Program-made: the position numbers and the translations under genes
DNA from: Pseudofabraea citricarpa
Taxonomy: Eukaryota; Ascomycota; Leotiomycetes; Helotiales; Dermateaceae
Assembly: GCA_029641185.1 (NCBI GenBank)
Contig: JAPWGK010000011.1
Span: 992,001-1,056,000 of the forward strand
Direction: 5' to 3'
Length of the DNA stretch: 64,000 nt
In this document: positions 44,327-54,953 of the stretch, piece by piece
Numbering within the stretch: the stretch's first letter is position 1
Layout: the number at the start of each line of letters is the position of its first letter
Notes under the pieces: generated by a model
Seen by the model: the letters and a program-made list of their open reading frames with translations, nothing else
The model's database searches: none
What the model was told of the DNA's origin: nothing

Positions 44327-46428
44327 GATGAGAGTTTAGTCTACTGGGTCAGAATTTGAGAGCGTCTATGTGTCATTGTCATCAAACGCACTGATCGAAT
44401 TGCCAAGCAAGCGGCTCTGGACCTAAACAGAATTGTTTTCCAAGCCGCATACAAGCTCCGAAGGAGAATCTCAAGTCTCTCGTTCTCGGGTTTATGAACT
44501 TATGTCTTTTTTCTTTGGTTTCATCTTGGTTTCTTATTATCCCTTCCATTCAAAGAAATGCCCTTTCAGCAATCTAGTCGCCATAATCATAATCCTTCTG
44601 CTTAAATGATTTTGTTTTGCGTGAGAATATATGATATAAGAACCTTCTAATAGTCTAGATACATCTTTACTGAATTTTTACACGTGCAAAGAAATAAGTT
44701 TAAACTAAGAGCGTCCGTTGAGTAAACATGACGAAATGTCATCGGATTTCATAGTAAAACATGGTAAAGCCTTAGCATAATGGAACCTCTTTCAGTTTGT
44801 CCTATCTCGGCGTTAAGTGTGATCAAACTATAAACTCTCAACACAGAAAACTGTACACGGTAAATAATATCAATTTTAGGTGCTGGGATCTAAAAAAAGA
44901 AAAAAAGAAAAATCTCAATTGCTCCTATCACGAACCAAGCCAGCATGCAGCGAAAAATATTGAGAAGATCGAGTGATGTCTATTTTTGGCATTCACAGTA
45001 GCTAAGCCCAATTCATGTGTTACATGGCAGCTCTGCCGTGTCCATCGTGTGCATATTTACAGCGGCTGTGATTTCTCCCGTTGCTTCGTCCAATTACAAG
45101 CATGCCACTCGCCACTGTCGGCCGATGGAAGGTAACTTGCACAACTCCACCTGTTCAGACGTTCCTCGATCGCTCGCCGAAGTTCAGACTCGTCGCTAAT
45201 GATGCAGATATTATCTGACGCAATAATATCACCGGTTCTGGATTTTTCCAAGGTTGGGACCAGAGTACACCACCCCCAAAGCTTCTGTAGAAAAAATGCA
45301 CAAGTGTCCATATAGACTGAAGTTCAAAATTCCGGCGTTTTCTTTGGATGGGCGAGTTCTTTTCGGTGGCGGTGAAATCTCACAACCCATAATTCATTGT
45401 ACTAAGCAAGGTAATTGAGTCAAAACAGCTGTTTTTCCCAAGATATTTTTGTATTTCTTCACATTGTCTACATCTTGTCTACCCTGCTCGTCCCGATTCT
45501 CATTAACACTAACTGTCTTACCCTTGCATGTTATCGAGTGATTACATAAAATACCTTCTCAAATTTCTTGTCGACAAACGGCCAATGTTAACAAATTACA
45601 TGTCTTTCAATTGATCTGAGGAAGACTTAAGTCTCTTGCCGGGTTCGGTTGCCATTTCTGCAAACTTCGCTTTTTCGAATCGGAACACGTCCTCTACTTA
45701 TGCAAGGTAAATTAGTTACATGCCATCAAGCGTCTCGTCCAGGGTAATTTCATGCAATGCCCCGGTTAGAAAGAGGGTCGCGGGACTCTGCTTAAAGTCG
45801 GTCTGTCTAGGCAGGTCTTGAGGAACACTCGATAGTTCTTCAACGCCTTGGTTAGTCAGAAAAAAAACCAAAAAGCAAGTACATAATAAGATACTTACGG
45901 CTAGCAAAGGTCCTAGTTTCGTGAAAAAGATGTCAAGGCATGCATTTCCGGATCATTCCTGGGGGAGATGCCGTCGGCGAGTGCACTGCCAACCGGCAAA
46001 GCAAAGCCGATCTCTGGAGGAATCAAGACTAGAGATTCGCCCGAGTCCCTATGAATGAGCCCGACATCCTTTGACCGGCTCCCCGGCTGAATCGAGGGAC
46101 ACGAAAGTACCAACGCCGAGTGGAAGAGTCGGGTATCACAGACAGTGCGGACGGCATTACCGGCATACATATCGACTTCTGAGAGCCTTGGAAAACATGA
46201 CAGATAGGCAAACACCCTCGTTGATATGTACATGTATATGTATCTATCCGACGAGCGTGAGTGGTGTGACCGGGTAAGTGCTTGGGGGCTCGATGTTGCA
46301 CGGCGTTGCGGCCTGAGGCACCCAAACCAACTTCCCCTCCTCCCTCGAGGTCCCCAAACCTCGTGAATGGATTTTTCATGAACTTCCTGTTCCTTTACCT
46401 TCAACGGCTCAAACACTTCCATCTCGTC
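44327..46428. other. Intergenic with unresolved minus-strand exons
   Basis: On the minus strand, 45950-45766 reads 'CLDIFFTKLGPLLA', a GTAAGT donor, then after a short intron 'LKNYRVFLKTCLDRPTLSRV' to a stop, which looks like the end of a real gene. The upstream part cannot be assembled because a stop precedes 'GNACLD'. A second minus frame at 45311-45057 contains 'ASDNICIISDESELRRAIEE', also protein-like but isolated. These may be pieces of a degraded gene. Nothing else is recognised. Confidence 0.35.
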
Positions 46429-48112
46429 ATGTCGTCAAGAATCCGGCTTTCTGATTTACCAACAGAACTGTTGTTGCATGTGGCGGGAGAACTCAGCCGG
46501 CCGGATCTTAGTTCCTTGAGTCTTTCAAATCGCCAATTACACCAGCGCTTGCTCAGCCTCTTGTTCGACCCTACCAGAGTACAAAGATGTGATATAACAC
46601 GACCTCTCGAGCAGAGCCTTGTGAACCTGTTCCTTCATGCTGTCAAACATAACTCAACAAACATTACTCAGCATCTCATTTGCTCCACTTCTCGCATCAA
46701 AGTTACTGGGTATGGAATATTCTTTACACCACAATTCACTCCTCTTGATGTGCTAGATATGCCTCTGCAAGTAAATATGAGCTCATCTATAGCACTTTAG
46801 TCCGATCCAGAGCAACGAACAGCGCAATGCCGCTCGCCAAAGCACCAATATCCGGTGGTTTCTCATATCTCACCTTCCTCCAAACTTCACCTTCCTCCAC
46901 TTTGCCCTGGTGGCCGATGCACCCAATGTTGCAGCCACTCTAATCAAGAACGGGGCAGAAATCATTCAGGGGGCCCAAAATTATCCATATCTTATATCTC
47001 TTGCTTTAGCATTACCGAGATCATTCGCCAGCAGCGCCAGCAATCTTGACTCTGCTCTCCGTGTCGCATGTAGTTATGCATTACCAAGAACCACACACTT
47101 TCTTCTCGCCAGAGGAGCAAACGCCAATACATTCAACGAACATGGGATTGCCGCTATTCATACCGCGGTCTTTCGAAGACATCCCTGGCACGAGTTCCCC
47201 ATTATCGGCTTCATTATGTCTCTACAACAAACGGTGATTTACTCACACTGGGAATTGATGCTGTTGCAGACATTATCGGCAATGCTAGACTTTGGAATAA
47301 ACATAGATATCCGGACCCAGTCTTTGAGGCCTCACGAATGCAGCCCCTTGTGCTGGCGCTCTACAGACTGCGACCATCGAGGCCAGACTGCTCTACATAT
47401 CGCATCTGCCTCTGGCATGCTTGCCATCGTGTCTCGCTTGATTGTTGCTGGAGCAAACCCCAACCTTCCAGATGGACAAGGATACACCCCGCTATACGTA
47501 GCTCTTGTTCAGGGCCATGAAAACATAGCTTGTCACATCCTGCAAGTCTGTAATGGACCTCTGAATCCGGTAGTATACATACCTGACCGGAGCACCGCCC
47601 TTCACATCGCTTGTCGATTCAGCTTTGCCCCCATGGTGGAAAAGCTCCTGAGCCGTAGAGCATATGCAAACGTTATTGATTCTCACGGAAGAACACCATT
47701 ACACGATGTTCTCGTGTGGGCGAATTTGAACCGAGAGGACGAAGTGATTCTAACTCTTGAACACCTCATAAGATTCGGTGCAGATCCTGATACAACTACG
47801 AGCTGGCAGACCCCTCGGCACCTTGGGGAGACGCACCCGTCGATGCGAGTCAGAAATCTCTTTTTGGCTATTCCGAGGAGAAACCAGATACAGCACACAA
47901 GACGTAAGTTGTAAATTCGCAGTTTGAATCTTTCTAACGAGGGGCAAACAGATTTCGGTGCATTGTGCAATTCTGCCGAGGGTCTGGATCTTCGTAGCAG
48001 CGATTCTCTTGACACTCGTAAACCAAAGCGTAAAGCTGGGGGCTCAAAAGTATCACAAAACACTCTCCCTCCTCTGTCTGAGCAGCCTTGGTATAAGAAC
48101 GCAGGCAGATAA
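46429..48112 (+). CDS. F-box protein with ankyrin repeats
   Basis: Three exons (46429-46709, 46801-47903, 47952-48112) give 514 residues. The N-terminal F-box ('RLSDLPTELLLHVAGELSRP', then 'LSLSNRQLHQ') would bind Skp1 in an SCF ubiquitin ligase. Ankyrin repeats follow, including 'RGQTALHIASASGMLAIVSR', 'GYTPLYVALVQGHENIACHI' and 'STALHIACRFSFAPMVEKLL', and would choose the substrate. Intron 1 (GTATGG donor) is required: reading straight through gives a stop at about 46800 and puts the ankyrin part in another frame. Intron 2 has a consensus GTAAGT donor, a CTAAC branch site and a CAG acceptor; ignoring it would end the protein at 47914. The last exon adds a basic Ser-rich tail. The substrate is unknown. 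Confidence 0.8.
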
Positions 48113-48442
48113 GCTAACTCTAGAGTGGGAAATTCACGCTGTTCTCGACACAAGACGGCTCAAGTTGCTAAGAAATTGCAGGCCGGAACCGGAAGAAAAA
48201 GTGATGGGCGCCATTGTGGTTCTGAGTTGGACTTAGAAGGTAACAGGTTTGGTTGGAGAGGCTATATAATACATGGTTTGATTCTGCTTCGGAGACTGCT
48301 TTCCTTTTTTCCTTCAAGTAACAATTCTTCCACTTGTCGTTGTGTTGTTTCGGTTTCTATCCATATTATCTCACTCTCCTATCTCATCGTCATTTGCAAG
48401 AAGGAGGAAATATACTTAGCGAACTTAGCGGATGAAAGAGAC

Positions 48443-48475
48443 GCCCGATGTGCCAGAGGATAAGGCGTCGGACTT
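48443..48475 (+). pseudogene. tRNA-Arg-like 5' half
   Basis: The bases GCCCGATGTGCCAGAGGATAAGGCGTCGGACTT resemble the acceptor strand, D arm (GCC...GGC around AGAGGATAA) and anticodon-stem start of a fungal tRNA-Arg. They include the GGATAAGGCGTCGGACTT stretch. No complementary 3' half, T arm or GGTTCRAATCC box follows within the next 200 bases, so it is not a functional gene. It is probably a tRNA fragment, perhaps carried by an insertion. Confidence 0.4.
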
Positions 48476-48479
48476 ATTA

Positions 48480-49706
48480 TTTCTCCTTTTCATTTTGGGT
48501 TTCTGGTTCTGCTGTCATCTGCTCAATATCTTATAAAACTTAACGGCCGTGTCTTATTTTTAAAACAATATATTTATCATTCAACCCTCCATCAAAAACC
48601 ATACCCATTGTTGTAATCAAGCCTTAAAGTACCGTAAATGGTTGGATCGTTCAATATCGCAGTCAAGCCAGAGATCTCGACTTGTGACTGGAGATATAAT
48701 TTTTAAGCGAGGAAAGTTCTTGTCAGAGTCTAATTTCAAGGACAGGGATGATGATGATGATGATAATAATGATATGGACAATTTGTAAGAGTAACCTGGA
48801 AGTATATACCACTGAAATGATGTGGATAGCGAAATGCCTGTCAGGAAAGAGTTAGTTCTCTATATCCCGCGGACCAGCCATCCTCAAAGTTCGAAACAAC
48901 TCACTTGCACTAGTTAGTTCTCTTAAATTGGCATTATTAGCATAGAGAACCTGCAACTTATAATAGCTCAAATCCTTGGCAAGGCCCGTTGCTAGTTCTG
49001 CTAAGTAGGTATATTTGAAAAGACAGAGGATTCAAGTCAGGCTATCTCCGATGAATCATATATGATAAAAAGGCTCAGGATATCTGGCAAACAGCTGGAA
49101 TACGTTCAACGCCATATAAATGCGAGTCTTTCAAGCATGTCATGTGATGACTCCTGATCGAAATTTCTTTTGCCCGAGTACTCTCAACTGCGTCTACAAG
49201 ATCAGCAGGAAGTTTTGAAAAGAGTTCTGTTGATAAAACTTCTTTAACAAAGGGGCAATTCAAGCTGTCCCTTTCGCATAAACTATATCGCGGAAATGTA
49301 AAAATGTGATAATACAGAATGTAGACTTGCGAGAGAGAGAGCAGGCTCATAATAGCATGATCACCCTTTCTATTTCCTCCATATAAACTATATCGCAAAA
49401 GTACAAAATACAAGGATATGATGACAACAGAATATGAGCTGGCAGCAGAAAGCCAGCTGACAGCAGCATGAGAATTACAGCTAATTCTGCCTGTGGGAAA
49501 GAAAATTCCTCCAAAGCCCATCGCTTATCTTTCTTATCCTTTTTTGTGAAAAGTGAGAAATGGAAACGACGGTAGTTCCTTTTGCTGTTCTTCTTTGAGC
49601 CTGGTTGACGCTTGTAGTTTCAGCGTGGATTGATAAATTTCTAGCTATGGAGAGTTGAATGGGCTTGAAATAGTTGGGGGGAGGGAGGGAAGGAGGAAGA
49701 GCACAG

Positions 49707-49743
<37 letters not shown>

Positions 49744-49958
49744 AGAAATAAGCACCACTCTCACCTCACTATCACCACCATCATTGGGAGTCAATACAAC
49801 GGACACTGAAAGCATCAAGTCTTTACAGAAACTAGCAGAGTATCAATATTATATAGGTAGGTAAGTATCTAGCAAACGATAAAACAAGCGACCATAAGCG
49901 ACCCTTGATAGACTCAAGTAATAAAAATAAGAATATTCAAGGGAATTCCATCTAATAG
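48480..49958. other. Gene-free stretch with microsatellite
   Basis: No gene is supported. A 148-codon minus frame at 49075-49521 has no recognisable domain and biased composition. The right end holds the (GT)15 tract and probably the 3' UTR of the MYND gene. Confidence 0.4.
49711..49740 (+). repeat. (GT)15 dinucleotide microsatellite
   Basis: Fifteen uninterrupted GT units follow a GA-rich stretch (GGGAGGGAGGGAAGGAGGAAG). This kind of tract is likely to be length-polymorphic. Confidence 0.95.
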
Positions 49959-50952
49959 TTAGTTGGCAAGATTTAGCATATGCACCTTCAGCTCTTCCAC
50001 AAAGCTATCAAGCTTCTCCTTGAACTCGTCGGCAGAGCCATAGAGCATGTCCTTAGTGACGCGCGTGTCGACAAAGAGGGCAAAGTGTAGACGAGCCTGT
50101 CGCTCCAAGTCTCTATCCTCTCGCTGTGCTTGGGTCCGATTCATGAAGTCAAGAGTCGAGAAGTAGTCCAAGTCGTTCGTTTCCGTCGCATCGTAAGTGG
50201 TAAGCTCGCTCAGATTTCGGCATGATTTGTCTGTGACGTACTTCACGAAGGGGACAAGGACATCTCGGAATCCATATTGGCAGCCTGCTGCATCAATGAT
50301 CCATATTTCATCGGTGAACTGTGCTCTAACCATTAGCACGGTGTGGGGCAAATCGCTATAGTCTGGACCAGGAATGAGCTTTGTTGGAAGAAGCGGCTCC
50401 CCGATTTGCAGATCCAACAACTTGATGGTTGAAGCTACCCCTATTGATTATAAGTCTTGTCTCGCCCAACTGATACTCTTGCGGCGCTATCTCACCTTCA
50501 AGAAGCTTCCGGGTAAGAGGACCCAATAACGCCATAGCCGTTGTGCATTGATTATTGGCAAGAGCTGCCTCCCGATGCTCGATATTGGTGGTGAGATGGT
50601 CTGGAAAGAGACCACGCTTTGCTCGAGCAGTGATAGGTCTTAGATTTTGATGAAAGCAGAGAACGCCATCTTGGAACTCGATCTTTGTTAGGTCGACATC
50701 GTACACAACCTCCTTGTAGGTCAAGAGGGCCGCCTTGAGTATATTGGCCGTCCGTAGCAGCTTTTTCCGGCGTCCCAAGGCGCGGCAACGAACCCGATGG
50801 TGTGCCCAATCCCTTTCTTGACAGTCGCGACTACAGTATGTACGAGCAACGCAATCGCCATGCCAGTACTCTGGCGCGTCCATGCAGCCAGCACAGCTCA
50901 ATGTCGCCTCGGCTCCACATTTCGCACACTGCCCGAGATGTGTTGGTGTCAT
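49959..50952 (-). CDS. MYND-type zinc-finger protein
   Basis: Two exons (50952-50496 and 50440-49959) joined in phase give 312 residues. The N-terminus carries a MYND finger: 'CAKCGAEATLSCAGC', then 'YCSRDCQERDWAHHRVRC', with the Cys and His ligands in the expected order. A nine-residue insertion ('MDAPEYWHG') sits between the second CxxC and the third pair. MYND domains are protein-interaction modules. The remainder (about residues 60-312) has no SET or other named domain that I recognise. It contains 'GPDYSDLPHTVLMVRAQF' and 'DEIWIIDAAGCQYGF', which look like a folded beta-rich segment common to fungal MYND proteins of unknown function. The ATG at 50952 is close to the finger, as usual. Confidence 0.85.
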
Positions 50953-51551
50953 GTTAAGTAGCGAAGAGACAGTATGTGCAATTGAAGGCGATTTCGCAAA
51001 AAGTGGTCCTTGTTAGAGTACACAAACTTCGTTGGCAAAAACTGGGTAGCTGAAATCCTCAATGCAGACGTCCGAATTTCAAGTCGCACAAAGGTGTTGT
51101 CATATGGTGTGGTAATCGTCCAATGCCTTCTGTAATAGGAAAACTTAGGCGAGTAGCGCGCATGCATGCTCAACCGAATCAAAACAATCAATCAGGGCGT
51201 TATTCTCTGAGCTTATTGGCTTGTTCGGTTCTGCACCGGATTGTGTTTCTGCAGAAACAAGTTCTAAAGTTCGGGTATAACTCGTCTAGATGTGAATGAC
51301 GGCTACGACTAATTTAAACGACATGTAGGTATATTATTAAATGATTTGCTGAGAAGGAAAAATATGTAATTGAGAATATATCAGTACTCTACACCATTGC
51401 GATCTGTTCTTTGGATGGTAATATCTACTATGTTTCCACCTCTGGAGGGCTCTGCGTACTCCGCTCTTACTAGAAGTGCACGTACTTGGGGATATCTGAC
51501 GTGAACATTCGACCTTTTACTATTATTATACTCATCAGCAGCCAGGTATAA
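50953..51551. other. Intergenic
   Basis: Promoter side of the MYND gene and the region between two minus-strand loci. The sequence is AT-rich toward the right. No feature was recognised. Confidence 0.4.
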
Positions 51552-52044
51552 TTAATTGTCGTTACCACTGCTATCGTCATGCTCCTCGATTTTATGCCGT
51601 CGCTTGATCCTCCAATAAAACAAACCGTTCTTGGGGTCGGTAAAAAAGCGCGAGAAAATTAGATTAATATTTGATCGGGGAGTTCTCATTCTAATCCATC
51701 TCAATAACAAGTACAGTCTCAAAGAGCTGAATTGTTGCTTGCCATAGCAGAACTTCAAGTCCCGAAGGTACTGAGACTCGTCGGATAAATCGAAACTTAG
51801 CCGGAGAACAACCTCACGTGGAATAAAGTAAAACCTGTGCATGTCTCATAATTTGATAATGCAACCACGTATGTTTTCGCGATTCATAGCAGACGTGAAG
51901 AGCCACAGAAGGAGTGCAGACTTCTAATGCCTCTTCCTCGACAACTATTAACACTAATTTGACGTCTAGAAATATAAACATTAAACCTCCAGGGTGCAAA
52001 GTTGCGATGTGGGTGTACTTAGCTACTGTTTCGTCCTCGTCCAT
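51552..52044 (-). pseudogene. 2EXR-like protein, frameshifted
   Basis: The first frame (52044-51814) contains 'VALHVCYESRKHTWLHYQIM', the 'HVCxESR' core of the fungal 2EXR domain. The second frame (51842-51552) continues with 'HRFYFIPREVVLRLSFDLSD', which matches the usual 'yFnPxxDxL' continuation. The two overlap in different frames near 51835, so one base has been gained or lost there, or the assembly has an error. The typical N-terminal 'FxxLPxELRxxIW' part is only weakly visible. The domain is widespread in filamentous fungi and its function is unknown. Confidence 0.45.
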
Positions 52045-53430
52045 TGAGGCTTACACGACTCGAGTTGCTAGCTAGATGATTTCCCATATCATCAGGCGGA
52101 CCTCAGGCGACAGCTTCGGAAATGGATGAAAGGTGTGAAAGCTATCACAAACCTGAGAGCAGTCCAAAGATATAACACTGCTCTAGAAGGTATACTTGTC
52201 TACCCATTCTCATCACTTCCACTAGATTGAATTCTGGATGAATCTAAAACTATACTGATCCGCAAAAGAACCTTTAACCAGCTTATATTCTTCGTCACAG
52301 TAGATTCAACTAACGACGTTGGCTCCAGCATGAAATTGGGTCGGGATGATGTATACACGGCGATCATTTCTCTCCTTGAGAGTTCCTCTATGACGACCGG
52401 AGGCTCACGTGAACACTGCAGGCAAACCATGTCATCAATGATTATCTATATAACTATCACCAGAATCATAATTTAAATCGCATTTAACTATTGAAAATAC
52501 AACTGTAATCGAGTTATCAAAATCACGAATGGTTGCCATCAGGATCAGGATTATCACCTGACTGAGCACATGATCGGAGATAACCCCCCGATTTTATACT
52601 AACCTATTAAAGCTAACTATCCCAACGCGTGTTGGAACCACGGGCCGGCCCGGATCCACAACTTTAATAGTACTCGAATTATCTTGAGAACAAGCTTTTA
52701 CATTATTTACTTACTTATAGACGATATACAATCACTGATTATAACTGTAATCCATATATATAACATTATTTTCCCTTGTAGTGTTTTCCCTTGTAGTGCA
52801 TCTGAGCCAGTCCGCTAAGTTGGGCGGTATGGTGTGTGGTCTCCAAGGGATGGTTCAAAGGGATTGTTAGGTCATGGTTAGGAAGTGATGGTAAAAGATT
52901 GGGTAGAGGATTTCCCTCAAGTACTGGGCGGCACGTGTCGTCGCACGTGCCATAGCTAGCCTTCGCCTGGCAGGGACGGTAGCAGCTCCTTTTGAAGTTA
53001 AATATTTATTTTATATGGGTAGAACTTTATAATTTGCATCCTATGAATAAGTGATACATTAAAATGGGGGATCTGGTATCAAGAGGTTGATTGATTAAGC
53101 CCCCTGTCTTGAAGGATACCTACGAGTATCATAAAGCCCTATTTCACGATCGTAAAGCTATTATCTAGCGAGCGTCAAGCAGTCTATTTAGCGACCATGG
53201 ACAGCAAGCATTTAGCTCCTACGAATTTTTACTCAGCGCCTATGTATCCATACTAAGCTGGCCATGGCAGCCTTCATAGATAAGCCCGAATTGTTCCTGT
53301 GCAAATGTCATTCGCGGAAGCGGACTCATCTGTAAGCACTTCATCGATCGAGCCATAGAAATCACGCGACGCCGCCGTGTTGATTGGAGACGAGTGCATG
53401 CATATAGCCACAACCCGAGATCGCAAATCT
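52045..53430. other. Gene-free AT-rich stretch
   Basis: No gene is supported. A 15-base direct duplication (TTTTCCCTTGTAGTG) occurs near 52769-52798. The frame 52200-52430 minus has no domain. The right end leads into the tandem array. Confidence 0.4.
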
Positions 53431-54440
53431 CGATCTCTTCGATTTTGTTGCACGTCTGCACCCAACTTACGTTGTACAAGTGTGGCAGAAGTGTGGCAGC
53501 ATCTAGCATGTGAAATGAAATGTTGCACGTCTGCACCCAGCTTGCGTGGTACAAGTGTGGCAGAGGTGTGGCAGAGGTCTGGCAGCAGCTAGTATATAAA
53601 ATAAAATGTTGCACGTCTACAACCAACTTGTGTCGTACAAGTGTGGCAGAGGTGTGGTAGAAGTGTGGCAAAAGAGTGGCAGGACCTACCTACCTAGCAT
53701 ATGAAGTAAAATGTTGCACGTCTACACCCAGCTTGCGTTGTACAAGTGTGGCAAAAGTGTGGCAGAAGCGTGGCGGCATCTAACATGTGAAGTAAAATGT
53801 TGCACGTCTACATCCAACTTGCGTTGTACAAGTGTGGTAGCACTGAGCATCTGAAGTATAATGTTGCACGTCTGCACCCAGCATGCGTTGTACAGGTAGG
53901 GTAGCACCTAGCATGTCAGGTGTGGTAGCATTCAGCATGCGAAGTATAATGTTGCACGTCTATACCCAACATGAGTTGTACAAGTGTGGTTACACCTAGC
54001 ATGTGAAGTGAAGTGTTGCACGTCTGCACTCAACTTGTGTTGCACAAGTGCGCTGTACAAGTGTGGTTGTACCTAACATGTGAAGTATAATGTTGCATGT
54101 CTACACCCAACACCCGTTGCACAACTGCAAGTGTGGTAACACTTCAAATGATCTCTTCGATTTTGTTGCACGTCTACACTCAACTTGTGTAGTACAACTG
54201 CGAGTGTGACAACACGCCAGATCCGATCTCTTCGATTTTGTTGCACGTCTACACCCAACATCCGTTGCACAACTGCAAGTATGGTATACTTCAAATCCGA
54301 TCTCTTCGATTTTGTTGCACGTCTACACCCAACATGCGTAGTACAAGTGTGGCAACACATAAAGCAAAGTCCGATCTCCCCGATTTTGTTGCACGTCTAC
54401 ACCCAACATGCGTTGTACAAGTGTGGTAGCACCCGGTCTG
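53430..54440. repeat. Degenerate tandem array, 13 units of 63-104 bp
   Basis: The core TGTTGCACGTCTRCACCCAAC...GTACAAGTGTGG occurs at about 53446, 53521, 53608, 53712, 53799, 53862, 53950, 54014, 54091, 54164, 54240, 54313 and 54388. Units 1 and 10-13 are preceded by GATCTCTTCGATTTTG. Units 2-9 are preceded instead by CATGTGAAGTAAAA-type sequence. All units are on the same strand. Spurious frames on both strands translate the repeat but shift between units, so it is not coding. Confidence 0.9.
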
Positions 54441-54953
54441 CTCCAAAGTTAATATAGGTGTGGTAATACAGATGCTTGCTCGCTAGGATAATTACGCGCA
54501 GCCGAGGAAAAGATTGGCTGGTTTGCCGGCAAGAGCTACGTTGTTGCTGGCTGGTCTTTGGAGGGATTTAAGCATTATATTATCTAGTAACTTACAAGCA
54601 TGTAATAACTATAATTCAGTAGTAACTATAAAGTCTATGTTATTAAGTGTAAAATTGTGTTCTATTGAAAAGCTTTGGTTTGTAAGTATGGTGTACGGCG
54701 GAGTAAGTATAAGCTCGGTTATAATAGGCATATAATCCGACGAATGTTATGGTCATCTGATGTCCGACTTGCCTGGAATTTTATCTTAACTTTGGATCTG
54801 CTGGCATTCATTCTCAAAGACAATTCATAAAAGAAAAGGGTATCCCATTCGATCCAAAATATACATTATATTCATATCCCAATTGCAATCCCAATCCCAT
54901 TCCCTCGGTTCTGTCGTTGCTTAGCTTCAATCACAATGGTCTATCTCCCTTCA
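54441..54953. other. Intergenic
   Basis: AT-rich sequence between the tandem array and the 3' end of the giant minus-strand gene. It probably includes that gene's 3' UTR near 54850-54953. Confidence 0.4.

Noticed and set aside
53240..54457. Several 60-143-codon frames on both strands
   Set aside because: They are translations of the 13-unit tandem array; the frame shifts between units and no start is conserved.
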